Shown: in pieces, positions 1-10,658 of the stretch
Numbering within the stretch: position 1 is the first letter of the stretch
Layout: each line of letters starts with the position of its first letter
Assembly (NCBI GenBank): GCA_001298555.1
Contig: LJCW01000330.1
Span: 1-64,000, forward strand
Direction: 5' to 3'
Source: Actinobacteria bacterium OV450
GTDB lineage: Bacteria; Actinomycetota; Actinomycetes; Streptomycetales; Streptomycetaceae
DNA length: 64,000 nt
Made by a program: the position numbers and the translations under genes
Notes under the pieces: generated by a model
What the model was told of the DNA's origin: nothing
Database searches by the model: none
Seen by the model: the letters and a program-made list of their open reading frames with translations, nothing else

Positions 1-696
1 GCCTGGAACACCGCCGCCGCGCCCGGGTCGGGCCGGCCCGCGGCTCCGGCCCCCGCTCCGGCCCCCACTCCGGTTCCGGCCGCAGCCGCTCCGGCCGCCG
101 CCCCGTCGCCCGGCATGGCCGCCGGCGCCGGGCAGGTCCAGGCGATGTGGCCCGGAGTCCTGGAGGCCGTCAAGAACCGACGTCGCTTCACCTGGATCCT
201 GCTCAGCCAGAACGCCCAGGTCACCGGCTTCGACGGGACGACCCTCCAGCTCGGCTTCCCCAACGCCGGAGCCCGCGACAACTTCGCGAGCAGCGGCAGC
301 GAGGACGTGCTCAAGGCCGTCCTGGCCGAGCAGTTCCAGGTCAACTGGAAGATCGACGCCGTGGTGGGCGGCGGAGGCGGCCAGCCCGCACCCGCGGCCG
401 CGTCCTCGTACTCCGCCCCCGCCGCACCCGCCTACAGCCCGCCGCCCGCCGCCCCGCCGCAGCCGGCTCCCGGCCCGCAGCAGCAGCCCTACCAGCCGCC
501 GCAGCAGTCCCAGCAGCCGCAGCACGGCGGTTCCGCGCCGCAGCCCCCCGTACAGCAGGCACCCCCGCCGGTGGCGCCCGAGGACGACGTACCGGAGGAG
601 GACGATCCCGACCTCGTCGAGAGCGCCCTGACCGGACACGACCTCATCGTGCGCGAGCTCGGAGCCACCGTTGTGGAGGAATACACGAACGAGTAA
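1..696 (+). CDS. dnaX: DNA polymerase III subunit gamma/tau, C-terminal part (5' end outside window)
   Basis: The frame is open from base 1 to a TAA at 694-696, so this is the last 231 residues of a longer protein. After an Ala/Pro linker comes a folded block (about residues 45-120) with W-x-x-VLEAVKNRRRFTW, LLSQNAQV, LGFPNAGARDNF and a terminal W-x-IDAVV, the tau C-terminal pattern of actinobacterial DnaX. A Pro/Gln/Ala-rich tail and an acidic end follow. DnaX organises the clamp loader and contacts the polymerase at the fork. Its place just before purD matches my recollection of Streptomyces chromosomes. The AAA+ domain is not in view, so the call rests on the C-terminus and context. Confidence 0.85.
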   Translation, partial: AWNTAAAPGSGRPAAPAPAPAPTPVPAAAAPAAAPSPGMAAGAGQVQAMWPGVLEAVKNRRRFTWILLSQNAQVTGFDGTTLQLGFPNAGARDNFASSGSEDVLKAVLAEQFQVNWKIDAVVGGGGGQPAPAAASSYSAPAAPAYSPPPAAPPQPAPGPQQQPYQPPQQSQQPQHGGSAPQPPVQQAPPPVAPEDDVPEEDDPDLVESALTGHDLIVRELGATVVEEYTNE

Positions 697-756
697 GAGC
701 CCGTACTTGGGTGGCCGCACGAAGGGCGGCCGCGCGAGCGGGCTAGGCTGCAAGGC

Positions 757-2010
<1,254 letters not shown>

Positions 2011-2299
2011 GCAGCGGGGCTTGCGTGACGCGGGCCCGGTGCGCACCCCGGTGCGCCCGGGCCCGCGCGCGTGTCCGCGTGCGAGTGCATCCGGCCGCGT
2101 TCGAACGCAGCCACCTTTACCCAAAGCCATTCCATCGGGTGATCGTCGCCCGGTCCGGCTGACTGCCGGTCGGTCCCCAACTAGGGTGCGATGCCAAGCA
2201 TTCCGGCACTTGGCCCACCGGCATTGCGATGTCAGTGGCGGGTGTCACAGTGGGGGAGTGAGCGAAACCGCCGCAGGGCAGAGGGGGTGAGGTCCGGCC

Positions 2300-3892
2300 G
2301 TGTCCGGAACCGGTTCGATCGTGGAAGTGGGCGCGCCGTCCGCGCGCTCCCGGGCCCTGGCCGTGCTGCGCGTGCGCAGCCGGGCCCTGGCCCTCGGGCT
2401 GCTGCCCGCCGCCCTCGCGGTGGTGCTGCTGAGCGCCCGGATGACGGGCCGGCTGGCCGCTGACCCGTGGCCCCTGGTGACCCTCGTCGTGTGCGTGGTC
2501 GCCGTGGCGGTGCTGCTCGTCGGCGGGGTGTTCGCCGCGGTGGTGCTGCGGGCGGGCCCGGCCCTCACCCCGACGGTGCCGCTGGCGGAGTCCGCCGCGC
2601 CCGACCTCTACCGCTTGGTGCGGGACCTGGCCGACCGGATGGACGTGCCCGCGCCCTCCGCGATAGCCCTGACGCCGGACTGCGACAGCTGGCTCGAGGA
2701 CCGTACGCACGCGGCGCACCGCCGCGGCGGCATAACCGGCGGGCGCGAGTCCGAGCCGGGTGCGGCTCCCGTGCTGGTGATCGGCTCGCCGTTCCTGTGG
2801 TGGATGCGGGTCGCCGAACTGCGGGCGGTCCTGGCGCCGGTCGTCGCCGGTACGGGCCCTTCCGCGCATCCGGACATAGCCGACGCCCGGGGTTTCGTGC
2901 GCGGGCTCGACGCCGCCGCGGACGTGGGCAGCCGGCCCGGCCTCGGCTGGATCGGCCGGCCGGCCCGGCTGTTGCTGAGGCTGTGCCAGGAGGACGCCGC
3001 CGAGATGGAGCGCGGGGTGGCGGCCGCCGCCTCGGACCGCGCACAGGGTGTGGACTACGGGCTGCGCATCGTCGCCCAGGAGCAGGTCGGCCTCGCCTAT
3101 GCGGGCTGGGACCGGCTGCTGACCCGGGTCGCGCTGCCCGCCTGGCGGATGGGCCGCTGGCCGGCGCACCTCGACGCCGGCGTCGTCTCGGCGCTGACCG
3201 AGCTGTCCCGGCGGGACCGGCTGGCCGACGGGTTCACCTCCCGGCTCGGCGAGCGACCCGCGTGCGATCTGCTGGAGCGGCCCGGGGTGATCGACGAGGC
3301 GGCTTCGCTGCTGGCCGCGCGGCTCTTCCACGGCGGTCCGGCCGAGGCCGGTCCGGACTGGTCGCCGGTGGACTGGGCGGCGTATCCGGAGGAGGTCGTG
3401 GACCGCAAATGGCGGGCGGAGGCGGCCCGGCTGCACGCCGCACTGGACGCCCTCGCCGTACCGGCCGGACCCGGTCCGACGCTGGACCGGGTGCTGGGCC
3501 ACCTCACGGACGCGGCGGGCGAGGGTGCGGCCGCGGAGGCGCTGGCCGGCCGGCTGAGCGGGGACCTGGCCAGGCAGGAAAGGTCCGGGGGCGCCGCGGT
3601 GGCGCGCGGGGTCGATGCCGTACCGCTGTTCCCGCTCCAGCCGCCCCGCAGCGGGCGGGACCTGCTCGCCGACCACGTCACGGCGCTGGTGTGCGCCGCG
3701 GCGGTCGACTCGGCCGATGCCGCGCCGGGGCTGGACTGGCTGGACGGCCCGGTGCTCCTGGTCGGCGGCGAACGGCGCGCGGACCTGGCCCCCCGGGTGC
3801 TGAGCCTGGTGGAGGACGGCGACCCGGAGCCCCTGCGGGACTGGCTCGCGGAGCTCGGTGTCCGCCCGGAGAAGCCCGTCCGCCTGGTGTGA
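2300..3892 (+). CDS. membrane-anchored M48-peptidase-like protein lacking the HExxH motif
   Basis: This 530-residue protein starts at GTG 2300. Two hydrophobic segments lie near residues 32-50 and 60-85. A soluble part begins with SAAPDLYRLVRDLADRMDVPAPSAIALTPD, the usual opening of M48 (Ste24/HtpX) peptidase domains. In active relatives the next helix reads ELRAVLAHELGH; here it is VAELRAVLAPVVAGTG, so both zinc-binding His and the catalytic Glu are missing. I infer a pseudo-peptidase, perhaps with a scaffold or binding role. The remainder is Ala/Arg-rich and unrecognised. It sits between purD and a dimethylformamidase-like gene, as in other streptomycetes as far as I recall. Confidence 0.75.
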   Translation: MSGTGSIVEVGAPSARSRALAVLRVRSRALALGLLPAALAVVLLSARMTGRLAADPWPLVTLVVCVVAVAVLLVGGVFAAVVLRAGPALTPTVPLAESAAPDLYRLVRDLADRMDVPAPSAIALTPDCDSWLEDRTHAAHRRGGITGGRESEPGAAPVLVIGSPFLWWMRVAELRAVLAPVVAGTGPSAHPDIADARGFVRGLDAAADVGSRPGLGWIGRPARLLLRLCQEDAAEMERGVAAAASDRAQGVDYGLRIVAQEQVGLAYAGWDRLLTRVALPAWRMGRWPAHLDAGVVSALTELSRRDRLADGFTSRLGERPACDLLERPGVIDEAASLLAARLFHGGPAEAGPDWSPVDWAAYPEEVVDRKWRAEAARLHAALDALAVPAGPGPTLDRVLGHLTDAAGEGAAAEALAGRLSGDLARQERSGGAAVARGVDAVPLFPLQPPRSGRDLLADHVTALVCAAAVDSADAAPGLDWLDGPVLLVGGERRADLAPRVLSLVEDGDPEPLRDWLAELGVRPEKPVRLV

Positions 3893-4113
3893 CCGCGGCC
3901 GCCTCCGCCCCGCCCGACCTGTCTGCGCGGGCCGCCCCCGGCCCCCCGTCCCAGGCCCGCGAACTTCGGGGCTGAGGAACTCCGGATGTGGCGAACGGTG
4001 ACGGAATGAGTGCGTTATGTGATGTGCTGGGACCGTCGCGGTTCGCAGTCCCGGAACCGCGAGGCGTCGGCGGTGGACAGAGACCGTTCGGGGGAGCGAG
4101 GGAGGGGAGCGGT

Positions 4114-5592
4114 ATGGGTGCGGACCAGATCCGGCGGTGGGAATCAGGGGCGCTCGCGCACGCGGTGAACGATCCCTTCGGCCAGGGGCCGCTGCCGTGG
4201 TTCCGGGGCAGCGAGCTGTACTTCGACGACACCGGGCACGTCGTGCCCTGGTACGTGGACCCGGCCCTGGCGCCCGGCCAGAAGCCCCAGGCGCGCAGCG
4301 TCAGCGGCCCGCGCACCGCCGACGACGTGCACCGGCAGATCAAGGGGTTCGCCTCCACCGGGGCCGTCACCCCCGGCGAGGCCATCGACTTCCACATCAC
4401 CGTGGACCCGCCCCAGCAGTTCTCCGTCGACGTCTACCGCATCGGCCACTACGGCGGCGACGGCGCCTCCAAGATCACCACCAGCCCCCGGCTCTCGGGG
4501 ATCGTGCAGCCCGCCCCGCTCACCGCCGACCGCACCGTCTCCTGCCACCACTGGTGGCTGTCCTGGCGGCTCCAGGTGCCGTCCTACTGGAGCGTGGGCG
4601 CGTACGTCGCCGTGCTCACCACCGCCGACGGGTACCGCTCCCACATCCCGTTCACCGTCCGCGACGACCATCCCGCCGACCTGCTCCTGCTGCTGCCCGA
4701 CATCACGTGGCAGGCCTACAACCTCTACCCCGAGGACGGGCGGACCGGCGCGAGCCTCTACCACGCCTGGGACGGCGAGGGGCGGCTGCTCGGCGAGCAG
4801 GACGCGGCCATCACCGTCTCCTTCGACCGGCCCTACGCCGGGGCCGGCCTGCCCCTGCACGTGGGCCACGCCTACGACTTCATCCGCTGGGCCGAGCGCT
4901 ACGGCTACGACCTCGCCTACGCCGACACCCGCGATCTGCACGCCGGCCGCGTCGACCCCACCCGCTACCGCGGCCTGGTCTTCCCCGGCCACGACGAGTA
5001 CTGGTCGGCCCCCATGCGCCGCACCGTCGAGCGCGCCCGGGACCACGGCACCTCGCTGGTCTTCCTCTCCGCCAACACCATGTACTGGCAGGTCGAGCTG
5101 GGACCCTCCCCCTCAGGGGTGGAGGACCGGCTCCTCACCTGCCGAAAACGCCGTGGCCCCGGCCGCCCCAGCCTCTGGCGCGAGGTCGACCGCGCGGAGC
5201 AGCAGCTGCTCGGCATCCAGTACGCGGGGCGGGTCCCCGAGCCCGCGCCGCTGATCGTCCGCAACGCCTCGCACTGGCTCTGGGACTCCACCGGCGCCGA
5301 CGAGAACGACGAGCTCCCCGGCCTGGTCGCCGGCGAGGCCGACCGGTACTTCCCGCGCACCCAGCTCCCCGAGCACCGGGACCGCATCCTGCTCGCGCAC
5401 TCCCCGTACCTCGACGGCGAGGGCGCCAAGCGCCACCAGGAGACCTCCCTGTACCGGGCCCCGAGCGGCGCCCTGGTCTTCGCGTCGGGCACCTTCGCCT
5501 GGTCACCGGCCCTCGACCGCCCCGGCCACGTCGACGAAAGGGTCCAGCGGGCCACCGCCAACCTCCTCGACCGGATCTGCAAGCGGGACTGA
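4114..5592 (+). CDS. N,N-dimethylformamidase beta-subunit-like protein
   Basis: The 492-residue product resembles the large-subunit C-terminal domain of N,N-dimethylformamidase (DMFA2_C type). It has FHITVDPPQQFSVDVYRIGHYGG near residue 93, ITWQAYNLYPEDG near residue 200, GLVFPGHDEYWS near residue 287 and ASGTFAWSPALDRPG near the end. The ATG at 4114 follows GAGGGGAGC, a good ribosome-binding site; the frame is open back to 3988 but that start has no better site. No signal peptide is seen. Members are annotated as DMFase-like with unknown substrates in Streptomyces, so the activity is not established. It precedes purC but with a 106-bp gap. Confidence 0.75.
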   Translation: MGADQIRRWESGALAHAVNDPFGQGPLPWFRGSELYFDDTGHVVPWYVDPALAPGQKPQARSVSGPRTADDVHRQIKGFASTGAVTPGEAIDFHITVDPPQQFSVDVYRIGHYGGDGASKITTSPRLSGIVQPAPLTADRTVSCHHWWLSWRLQVPSYWSVGAYVAVLTTADGYRSHIPFTVRDDHPADLLLLLPDITWQAYNLYPEDGRTGASLYHAWDGEGRLLGEQDAAITVSFDRPYAGAGLPLHVGHAYDFIRWAERYGYDLAYADTRDLHAGRVDPTRYRGLVFPGHDEYWSAPMRRTVERARDHGTSLVFLSANTMYWQVELGPSPSGVEDRLLTCRKRRGPGRPSLWREVDRAEQQLLGIQYAGRVPEPAPLIVRNASHWLWDSTGADENDELPGLVAGEADRYFPRTQLPEHRDRILLAHSPYLDGEGAKRHQETSLYRAPSGALVFASGTFAWSPALDRPGHVDERVQRATANLLDRICKRD

Positions 5593-5698
5593 CCGACGGG
5601 ACTGACGGGACCGAACCGCCGGGTACCCCCGGAGGCCGTTCATCGACCCCGGTACGGGACAATGGGGGTGCGCTCGTACAGAACCACAGGGAGACTCC

Positions 5699-6601
5699 GT
5701 GTCCGGATTCGTAGAAAAGCCCGAGCCGGTTCAGGTGCCCGGCCTCGTCCACCTCCACACCGGCAAGGTGCGCGAGCTCTACCGCGACGGAGACGGCAAC
5801 CTCGTCATGGTCGCCAGCGACCGCATCTCCGCGTACGACTGGGTGCTCCCCACCGAGATCCCGGAGAAGGGCCGCGTCCTGACCCAGCTCTCCCTCTGGT
5901 GGTTCGACCAGCTGAGGGACCTCGTGCCGAACCACGTCATCGGCACCGACCTGCCCGAGGGCGCCCCCGCCGACTGGGCCGGCCGCACCCTGATCTGCAA
6001 GAACCTCGACATGGTCCCGGTGGAGTGCGTGGCCCGCGGCTACCTCACCGGTTCCGGCCTCGTCGAGTACGACCAGACCCGCACGGTCTGCGGACTCGCC
6101 CTCCCCGAAGGCCTCGTGGACGGCTCCGAGCTGCCCGCCCCGATCTTCACCCCGGCCGCCAAGGCCGAGGTCGGCGAGCACGACGAGAACGTCTCGTACG
6201 AGGAGGTCGCGCGCACCACCGGCGCCGAGACGGCGGCCCTGCTGCGCCAGACCACCCTGGCCGTGTACAGCAGGGCCCGGGACATCGCCCGCGAGCGCGG
6301 CATCATCCTCGCCGACACCAAGTTCGAGTTCGGCTTCGACAAGGACGGCACCCTCGTCGCCGGCGACGAGGTGCTGACCCCGGACTCCTCACGCTTCTGG
6401 CCCGCCGACGAGTGGAAGCCGGGCCGCGCGCAGCCCTCCTTCGACAAGCAGTTCGTCCGCGACTGGCTGACCTCCCCGGCGTCCGGCTGGGACCGCAAGG
6501 GCGAACTCCCGCCGCCGGCCCTCCCGCAGGAGGTCGCCGAGCAGACCGGCGCCAAGTACATCGAGGCGTACGAGCGGCTCACCGGCCTCACCTGGGGCTG
6601 A
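5699..6601 (+). CDS. purC: phosphoribosylaminoimidazole-succinocarboxamide synthase (SAICAR synthetase)
   Basis: This 300-residue enzyme condenses CAIR with aspartate in purine synthesis. It starts at GTG 5699 after CAGGGAGAC. Landmarks are HTGKVRELY (residues 20-28), the PurC signature DRISAYDWVLPTEIPEKG (about 41-58), VPVECVARGYLTGSG (about 102-116) and LADTKFEFGFD (about 201-211). The length is that of the longer PurC type common in actinobacteria. A hairpin terminator follows 8 bases after the stop. It belongs to primary metabolism and is not part of the hydrazine cluster 35 kb away. Confidence 0.97.
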   Translation: MSGFVEKPEPVQVPGLVHLHTGKVRELYRDGDGNLVMVASDRISAYDWVLPTEIPEKGRVLTQLSLWWFDQLRDLVPNHVIGTDLPEGAPADWAGRTLICKNLDMVPVECVARGYLTGSGLVEYDQTRTVCGLALPEGLVDGSELPAPIFTPAAKAEVGEHDENVSYEEVARTTGAETAALLRQTTLAVYSRARDIARERGIILADTKFEFGFDKDGTLVAGDEVLTPDSSRFWPADEWKPGRAQPSFDKQFVRDWLTSPASGWDRKGELPPPALPQEVAEQTGAKYIEAYERLTGLTWG

Positions 6602-6609
6602 GACACGAA

Positions 6610-6639
6610 GAAGCCCCCGGTCGTGAGACCGGGGGCTTC
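6610..6639. terminator. bidirectional hairpin between purC and tRNA-Gly
   Basis: A perfect 12-bp stem (GAAGCCCCCGGT/ACCGGGGGCTTC) with a 6-base loop lies between the convergent purC and tRNA-Gly genes. It can serve both. There is no long T tract, as is usual in Streptomyces. Confidence 0.8.
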
Positions 6640-6646
6640 CCGATGG

Positions 6647-6719
<73 letters not shown>

Positions 6720-6741
6720 CTGCGTGGTAACGCGAGAACTA

Positions 6742-7353
6742 CTATACCCAACCTCGCTCGCGTGCGAGACGCACTGCCGTGTGCCGGTTCTCCGCCCCGA
6801 GCTTCGAAGCCGCCGACGACAGGTAGTTCCGTACGGTGCCCTGCGAGAGGGAGGCGCGCTCCGCGATCTCCGCGACCGGCGCCCCGTCCCCCGCGAGTTC
6901 GAGCACCTCGGCCTCGCGCGCGGTCAGCGGGGAGTCCCCGGCGCTGATCGCGTCGGCCGCCAACTCCGGGTCCACGTAACGGCCTCCGGCCTGCACGGTC
7001 CGGATCAGCTCGGCCAGCCGCTGCGCCGACACCGTCTTCGGCGCGAAGGCCCGCACCCCGGCCGCGAGGGCCCGCTTCAGGTGCCCGGGCCGGCCGTGAC
7101 TCGTCACGATCATGGTTTTGCAGTCGGGGAGTTCGGCCCGCAGTGATGTGGCGACGCTCACACCGTCCGCCCCCGGCATCTGCAGGTCCAGCACCGCCAC
7201 GTCCGGCCGGTGGGCCAGCGCCATCGCGAGGGCCTCCGGTCCCGAGGCCGCCTCCGCGACGACCAGCAGGTCGTCCTCCAGGGCCAGCAGTGCGGCGAGC
7301 GCGCCCCGGATCAGGTGTTCGTCGTCGGCCAGCAGTACGCGTACGGGGCTCAT
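6742..7353 (-). CDS. NarL/FixJ-type response regulator
   Basis: This 203-residue protein has a receiver domain (about residues 4-120) with acidic residues D10/D11, phospho-acceptor D56 in VLDLQMPG, TS near residue 86 and K near residue 106. A LuxR-type helix-turn-helix follows at about 138-195 (LTAREAEVLEL...AEIAERASLSQGTVRNYLSSA). It is the DNA-binding partner of the kinase just upstream; the ATG overlaps the kinase stop as ATGA, so the two are translationally coupled. The signal and targets are unknown. It belongs to the DesR-like group paired with DesK-type kinases. Confidence 0.93.
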   Translation of the reverse strand: MSPVRVLLADDEHLIRGALAALLALEDDLLVVAEAASGPEALAMALAHRPDVAVLDLQMPGADGVSVATSLRAELPDCKTMIVTSHGRPGHLKRALAAGVRAFAPKTVSAQRLAELIRTVQAGGRYVDPELAADAISAGDSPLTAREAEVLELAGDGAPVAEIAERASLSQGTVRNYLSSAASKLGAENRHTAVRLARERGWV

Positions 7354-8576
7354 GCCCGCACCTCCAGTCCTCGCAGTTGTCCGCCCGGCAGCCGCGCCCG
7401 CAGCCGGAACCGGCCGTCACCGACCGGGCCGGCCTCCAGCGTGCCGTCCAGCACCGCGAGCCGCTCCCGCAGTCCCGCAAGCCCGGAACCCGGCGGTCCG
7501 GCCGGCGTGTCGGGCGCCCCGTCGTTCTCCACCACCAGCGTCAGCGCACCCTCGGCGGGGGCCGTGAGACGGATCACACAGCTGCGGGCGTCCCCGTGCC
7601 GCAGGACGTTCGTGGTCGCCTCCCGGACCACCCAGCCCAGCGCCGACTGCACTTCGGGGCGCAGCGCCCGGTCCGTCTCCACCTCGACGCGGCAGTCCAT
7701 CCCGGCCGCGCTGAGCACCCCGCGGGCGCCCTCCAGCTCCACGGTGAGGTCCGCCGCGCGGTAGCCGCGCACGACGTCCCGCACCTCGCGCTGCGACTCC
7801 CGGGCGATCCGCTGGACCTCGATCATCTGGTCCACGGCCTCCGGGCGTTCGCGCCGGGCCAGCTGGACCGCCAGCTCGCTCTTGAGGGCGATCACCGCCA
7901 GGTTCCGGCCCATCACGTCGTGCAGGTCCCGCCCGAAGCGCAGGCGCTCCTCGGCGACGGCGAGCTGCGCCTGGAGCTCCCGGGCGCGGTCGAGTTCGTA
8001 CACCGTCTTCGGCAGCCAGGCGGAGAAACCGCAGGCCAGGGTCAGCAGGGTGCAGGTGAGGAGGAGGCCGACCCCGTAGCCGAGCGCGACCGGCAGGGGC
8101 AGACCGGCAGCCGCCGCCGCGACGGCTGCGGCCACCGCCGCGGCGGGGGCCACGCAGAGCATGTGCCACACCCGCGTCAGGGCCAGGGTCAGCGAGCCCG
8201 AGGCGAACGCGACCGTGTTGACCACGAGCGAGGGGCCCACGCCCCCGTGGGAGATGGCACCGACGGAGCGCAGGACGAGTACGGCGACCGCCAGCGCAGC
8301 GGTGAGCACGGCCAGGCCCACCGCCAGGCGTACGGGGCGCTCACGGCGGCCCAGGACCCAGTCCAGCGCCCTGGAGGCCAGTACGCCGCTCAGCGCGACC
8401 TGGGCGCACAGGGGCAGCAGCAGGGCGCCGGTGAGGGCGCCGGGACCCTCGGGAGTGAGGCCGAGGAGCACCGAGAGGGCTTCGAGGGCCACGAAGAAGT
8501 GCAGCGACCAGCGGGTGTAGAGCTCGATCTTCGCCGCGCTGCTGCGGTCACGCCACCATCCGGTCAGTTTCGACAC
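7350..8576 (-). CDS. DesK-type membrane sensor histidine kinase
   Basis: The 408-residue product has five or six hydrophobic segments in its first half, a HisKA_3 dimerisation helix with RFGRDLHDVMGRNLAV (phospho-His near residue 219), and a C-terminal ATPase domain with LGWVVREATTNVLRHGDA (N box) and GSGLAGLRERL (G2 box). It phosphorylates the response regulator encoded next. I chose GTG 8576 (VSKLTGWW); the frame is open to 8627 but that start would add a basic, unlikely extension. No known sensor domain is visible, so the membrane part may itself sense the signal. Confidence 0.9.
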   Translation of the reverse strand: MSKLTGWWRDRSSAAKIELYTRWSLHFFVALEALSVLLGLTPEGPGALTGALLLPLCAQVALSGVLASRALDWVLGRRERPVRLAVGLAVLTAALAVAVLVLRSVGAISHGGVGPSLVVNTVAFASGSLTLALTRVWHMLCVAPAAAVAAAVAAAAAGLPLPVALGYGVGLLLTCTLLTLACGFSAWLPKTVYELDRARELQAQLAVAEERLRFGRDLHDVMGRNLAVIALKSELAVQLARRERPEAVDQMIEVQRIARESQREVRDVVRGYRAADLTVELEGARGVLSAAGMDCRVEVETDRALRPEVQSALGWVVREATTNVLRHGDARSCVIRLTAPAEGALTLVVENDGAPDTPAGPPGSGLAGLRERLAVLDGTLEAGPVGDGRFRLRARLPGGQLRGLEVRA

Positions 8577-8719
8577 GGTCCCGGTCCCCCGATCAACGAT
8601 CACCCTCCGGCGGTCGCCGCCGTGCACGACTCCAGCCTCGCGGCGGCCCGCGGGAGGGGACAGTGCGCGCCGTCATCACCACCGATGACATTTGTCAGCA
8701 CCTATCGCACGGCATACGA

Positions 8720-8750
8720 CAAAGGCCCTGATCGATGATCAGGGCCTTTG
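8720..8750. terminator. hairpin downstream of tRNA-Gly
   Basis: A perfect 14-bp inverted repeat (CAAAGGCCCTGATC and its complement) with a 3-base loop lies 8 bases past the 3' end of the minus-strand tRNA-Gly at 8758-8830. Confidence 0.75.
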
Positions 8751-8757
8751 TCCTCTG

Positions 8758-8830
<73 letters not shown>

Positions 8831-8910
8831 ATGCTTGCGGCGACATGAATGTCGCTGCGATGCGTGCATCACTCTACCCGATCCACCGGAGTGGTCGGTA
8901 AAGCGTGCAG

Positions 8911-8982
8911 AGCGGGTGACAGGGATTGCACACTGCGCCTCCCCCCTGGAAGGGGGGTGTTCTGCTACTGAACTACACCCGC
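8911..8982 (-). tRNA. tRNA-Gly (TCC)
   Basis: A 72-nt cloverleaf on the minus strand: acceptor GCGGGTG/CACCCGC, D arm TAGTTCAGTAGCAGAAC, anticodon loop CTTCCAG giving TCC, and a T arm with TGCAATC in place of the usual TTCGAATC. It is 80 bases upstream of the tRNA-Gly(GCC) gene on the same strand, so the two may be co-transcribed. Confidence 0.93.
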
Positions 8983-9081
8983 ACGACCTTAGGGGCTTTG
9001 ACCTGCGGTCTGGCCCCTCGGCGTGATCCACACACTAGCGGATCGGAGGGGGTGGATGGCAAATCCGCCCCTGGATGCGCC

Positions 9082-9399
9082 TCAGTGGGCCTCGTTGTAC
9101 GCCGCGTAGACCCGCTTCGGGATGCGGCCGCGCGGGGGCACGTCGAGGTCGTTGGAGCGGGCCCAGGCGCGGACGACCGCCGGGTCCGGGGCCAGCGAGG
9201 TGTGCTTGTACGTCTTCCCGGAACGGGCCTGCCGGCGGCCGGCCTCCACGAACGGTGCCAGGCTCTTCCGCAGTTTCTTTGCGTTGGCCAGATTGAGGTC
9301 GATCTCGTACGACTTACCGTCCAGGCCGAACGTGACCGTTTCCGCCGCTTCTCCGCCGTCGATGTCGTCGGAGATCGTGACTACTACGCGCTGCGCCAC
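9082..9399 (-). CDS. lsrL: Lsr2-family nucleoid-associated protein (LsrL paralogue)
   Basis: The 105-residue product is a small H-NS-like xenogeneic silencer. The N-terminal half (AQRVVVTISDDIDG, then VTFGLDGKSYEIDL) is the Lsr2 dimerisation region. The C-terminal half has VRAWARSNDLDVPPRGRIPKRVYAAYNEAH, where RGR is the AT-rich minor-groove hook. The start is GTG 9399. Streptomyces carry Lsr2 and a paralogue, LsrL; the place next to purS agrees with LsrL as I remember it. It could bind the AT-richer accessory DNA in this same window, but nothing here shows that. Confidence 0.88.
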   Translation of the reverse strand: MAQRVVVTISDDIDGGEAAETVTFGLDGKSYEIDLNLANAKKLRKSLAPFVEAGRRQARSGKTYKHTSLAPDPAVVRAWARSNDLDVPPRGRIPKRVYAAYNEAH

Positions 9400-9729
9400 G
9401 GATATCGGTCCCTTCGTGCGACGCCGCCCACCCGTCGGGACGTGCGGTGATGTCGCCTGTGTGGATGTTTCGGAGCAATGCATCATTCCGCCGGAATCCC
9501 GGTGGAATCCTTTGTACCGCGATTCTCATTGCATTGCGAAGCCCAGTTAATTGTCTCCGCGTGTCCCGCCGCAATCCCGGGCGCGTGGTTTTCCGGTGGA
9601 TTTTGCGAAGCGTTGGTGAAGCCGAAACCGCCGGGCGATCATGGGCCGCCGATATCTACCCGCGTAGAAATTTCGGCCGGGTACGCTGAGGGAACCGCCT
9701 TCGCACCAACCACCTCATCGGGAGTGCCA
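9400..9729. promoter_or_regulatory. divergent upstream region of lsrL and purSQL
   Basis: This 330-bp gap is clearly less GC-rich than its flanks (for example 9480-9560) and must hold the promoters for lsrL leftwards and purS rightwards. A ribosome-binding site, GGGAG, precedes purS at 9719-9723. I see no riboswitch fold or clear operator. Confidence 0.5.
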
Positions 9730-9975
9730 GTGGCACGCGTCGTAGTCGACGTCATGCTCAAGCCGGAGATCCTCGACCCCCAGGGCCAGGCGGTGCAGCG
9801 TGCACTGCCGCGCCTGGGCTTCGAGGGCATCGCCGACGTCCGCCAGGGGAAGCGTTTCGAGCTGGAAGTGGAGGGACCGGTCGACCAGGCCGCCCTCGAC
9901 CGCATCCACAAGATGGCCGAAACGTTCCTCGCCAACACCGTCATCGAAGACTTCACCGTGAAGGTCGAGGCCTGA
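9730..9975 (+). CDS. purS: FGAM synthase subunit PurS
   Basis: This 81-residue protein is the small bridging subunit of the three-part FGAM synthase with PurQ and PurL. It opens [21 protein letters not shown] and contains [16 protein letters not shown], the conserved PurS core. It starts at GTG 9730, seven bases after GGGAG. PurQ begins two bases after its stop and PurL overlaps PurQ, so all three are made from one message in fixed proportion. Confidence 0.95.
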   Translation: MARVVVDVMLKPEILDPQGQAVQRALPRLGFEGIADVRQGKRFELEVEGPVDQAALDRIHKMAETFLANTVIEDFTVKVEA

Positions 9976-9977
9976 CG

Positions 9978-10658
9978 GTGACCACTCGCATCGGAGTCGT
10001 CACGTTCCCCGGAACGCTCGACGACCGTGACTCGCTGCGCGCCGTCCGCCTCGCGGGGGCCGAGCCGGTTTCGCTGTGGCACCGCGACAAGGACCTGCAC
10101 CAGGTCGACGCGGTCGTCCTCGCGGGCGGCTTCTCCTACGGGGACTACCTGCGCGCCGGAGCCATCTCCCGGTTCTCGCCGGTGATGGAGACCATCATCG
10201 AGCAGGCCAGGGGCGGCATGCCCGTCCTCGGCATCTGCAACGGCTTCCAGATCCTCACCGAGGCCCACCTGCTGCCGGGGGCGATGCTCCGGAACAACCA
10301 CCTGCACTTCATCTGCCGCGACCAGAAGCTGCGGGTGGAGAACGCGGAGACCGCGTGGACCGGCGACTACACCGCCGGCCAGGAGGTCTCCGTACCGCTC
10401 AAGAACATGGACGGCCGCTACGTCGCCGACGAGCGCGTCCTCGACGAGCTGGAGGCCGAAGGCCGCGTGGCCTTCCGGTACGTGGACGTGAACCCGAACG
10501 GGTCGCTGCGCGACATCGCCGGCATCACCAACGCCGCGGGCAACGTCGTCGGCCTCATGCCGCACCCCGAGCACGCGGTCGAGCCGCTGATCGGGACGGG
10601 CCGCACCGACGGTCTCCCGTTCTTCACCTCGGTCCTGAAGAAGCTGGTCAGCGCATGA
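9978..10658 (+). CDS. purQ: FGAM synthase glutaminase subunit PurQ
   Basis: The 226-residue class I glutamine amidotransferase releases ammonia from glutamine for PurL. The nucleophile lies in [14 protein letters not shown] (Cys near residue 86), and the His/Glu pair in [10 protein letters not shown] near residue 195. [18 protein letters not shown] is typical of PurQ. GTG start; the stop overlaps the purL ATG as ATGA. Confidence 0.96.
   Translation: MTTRIGVVTFPGTLDDRDSLRAVRLAGAEPVSLWHRDKDLHQVDAVVLAGGFSYGDYLRAGAISRFSPVMETIIEQARGGMPVLGICNGFQILTEAHLLPGAMLRNNHLHFICRDQKLRVENAETAWTGDYTAGQEVSVPLKNMDGRYVADERVLDELEAEGRVAFRYVDVNPNGSLRDIAGITNAAGNVVGLMPHPEHAVEPLIGTGRTDGLPFFTSVLKKLVSA

Noticed and set aside
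2117..3676. A 519-codon antisense frame over the M48-like gene
   Set aside because: Gly/Arg/Pro/His-rich mirror frame with no recognisable protein features.
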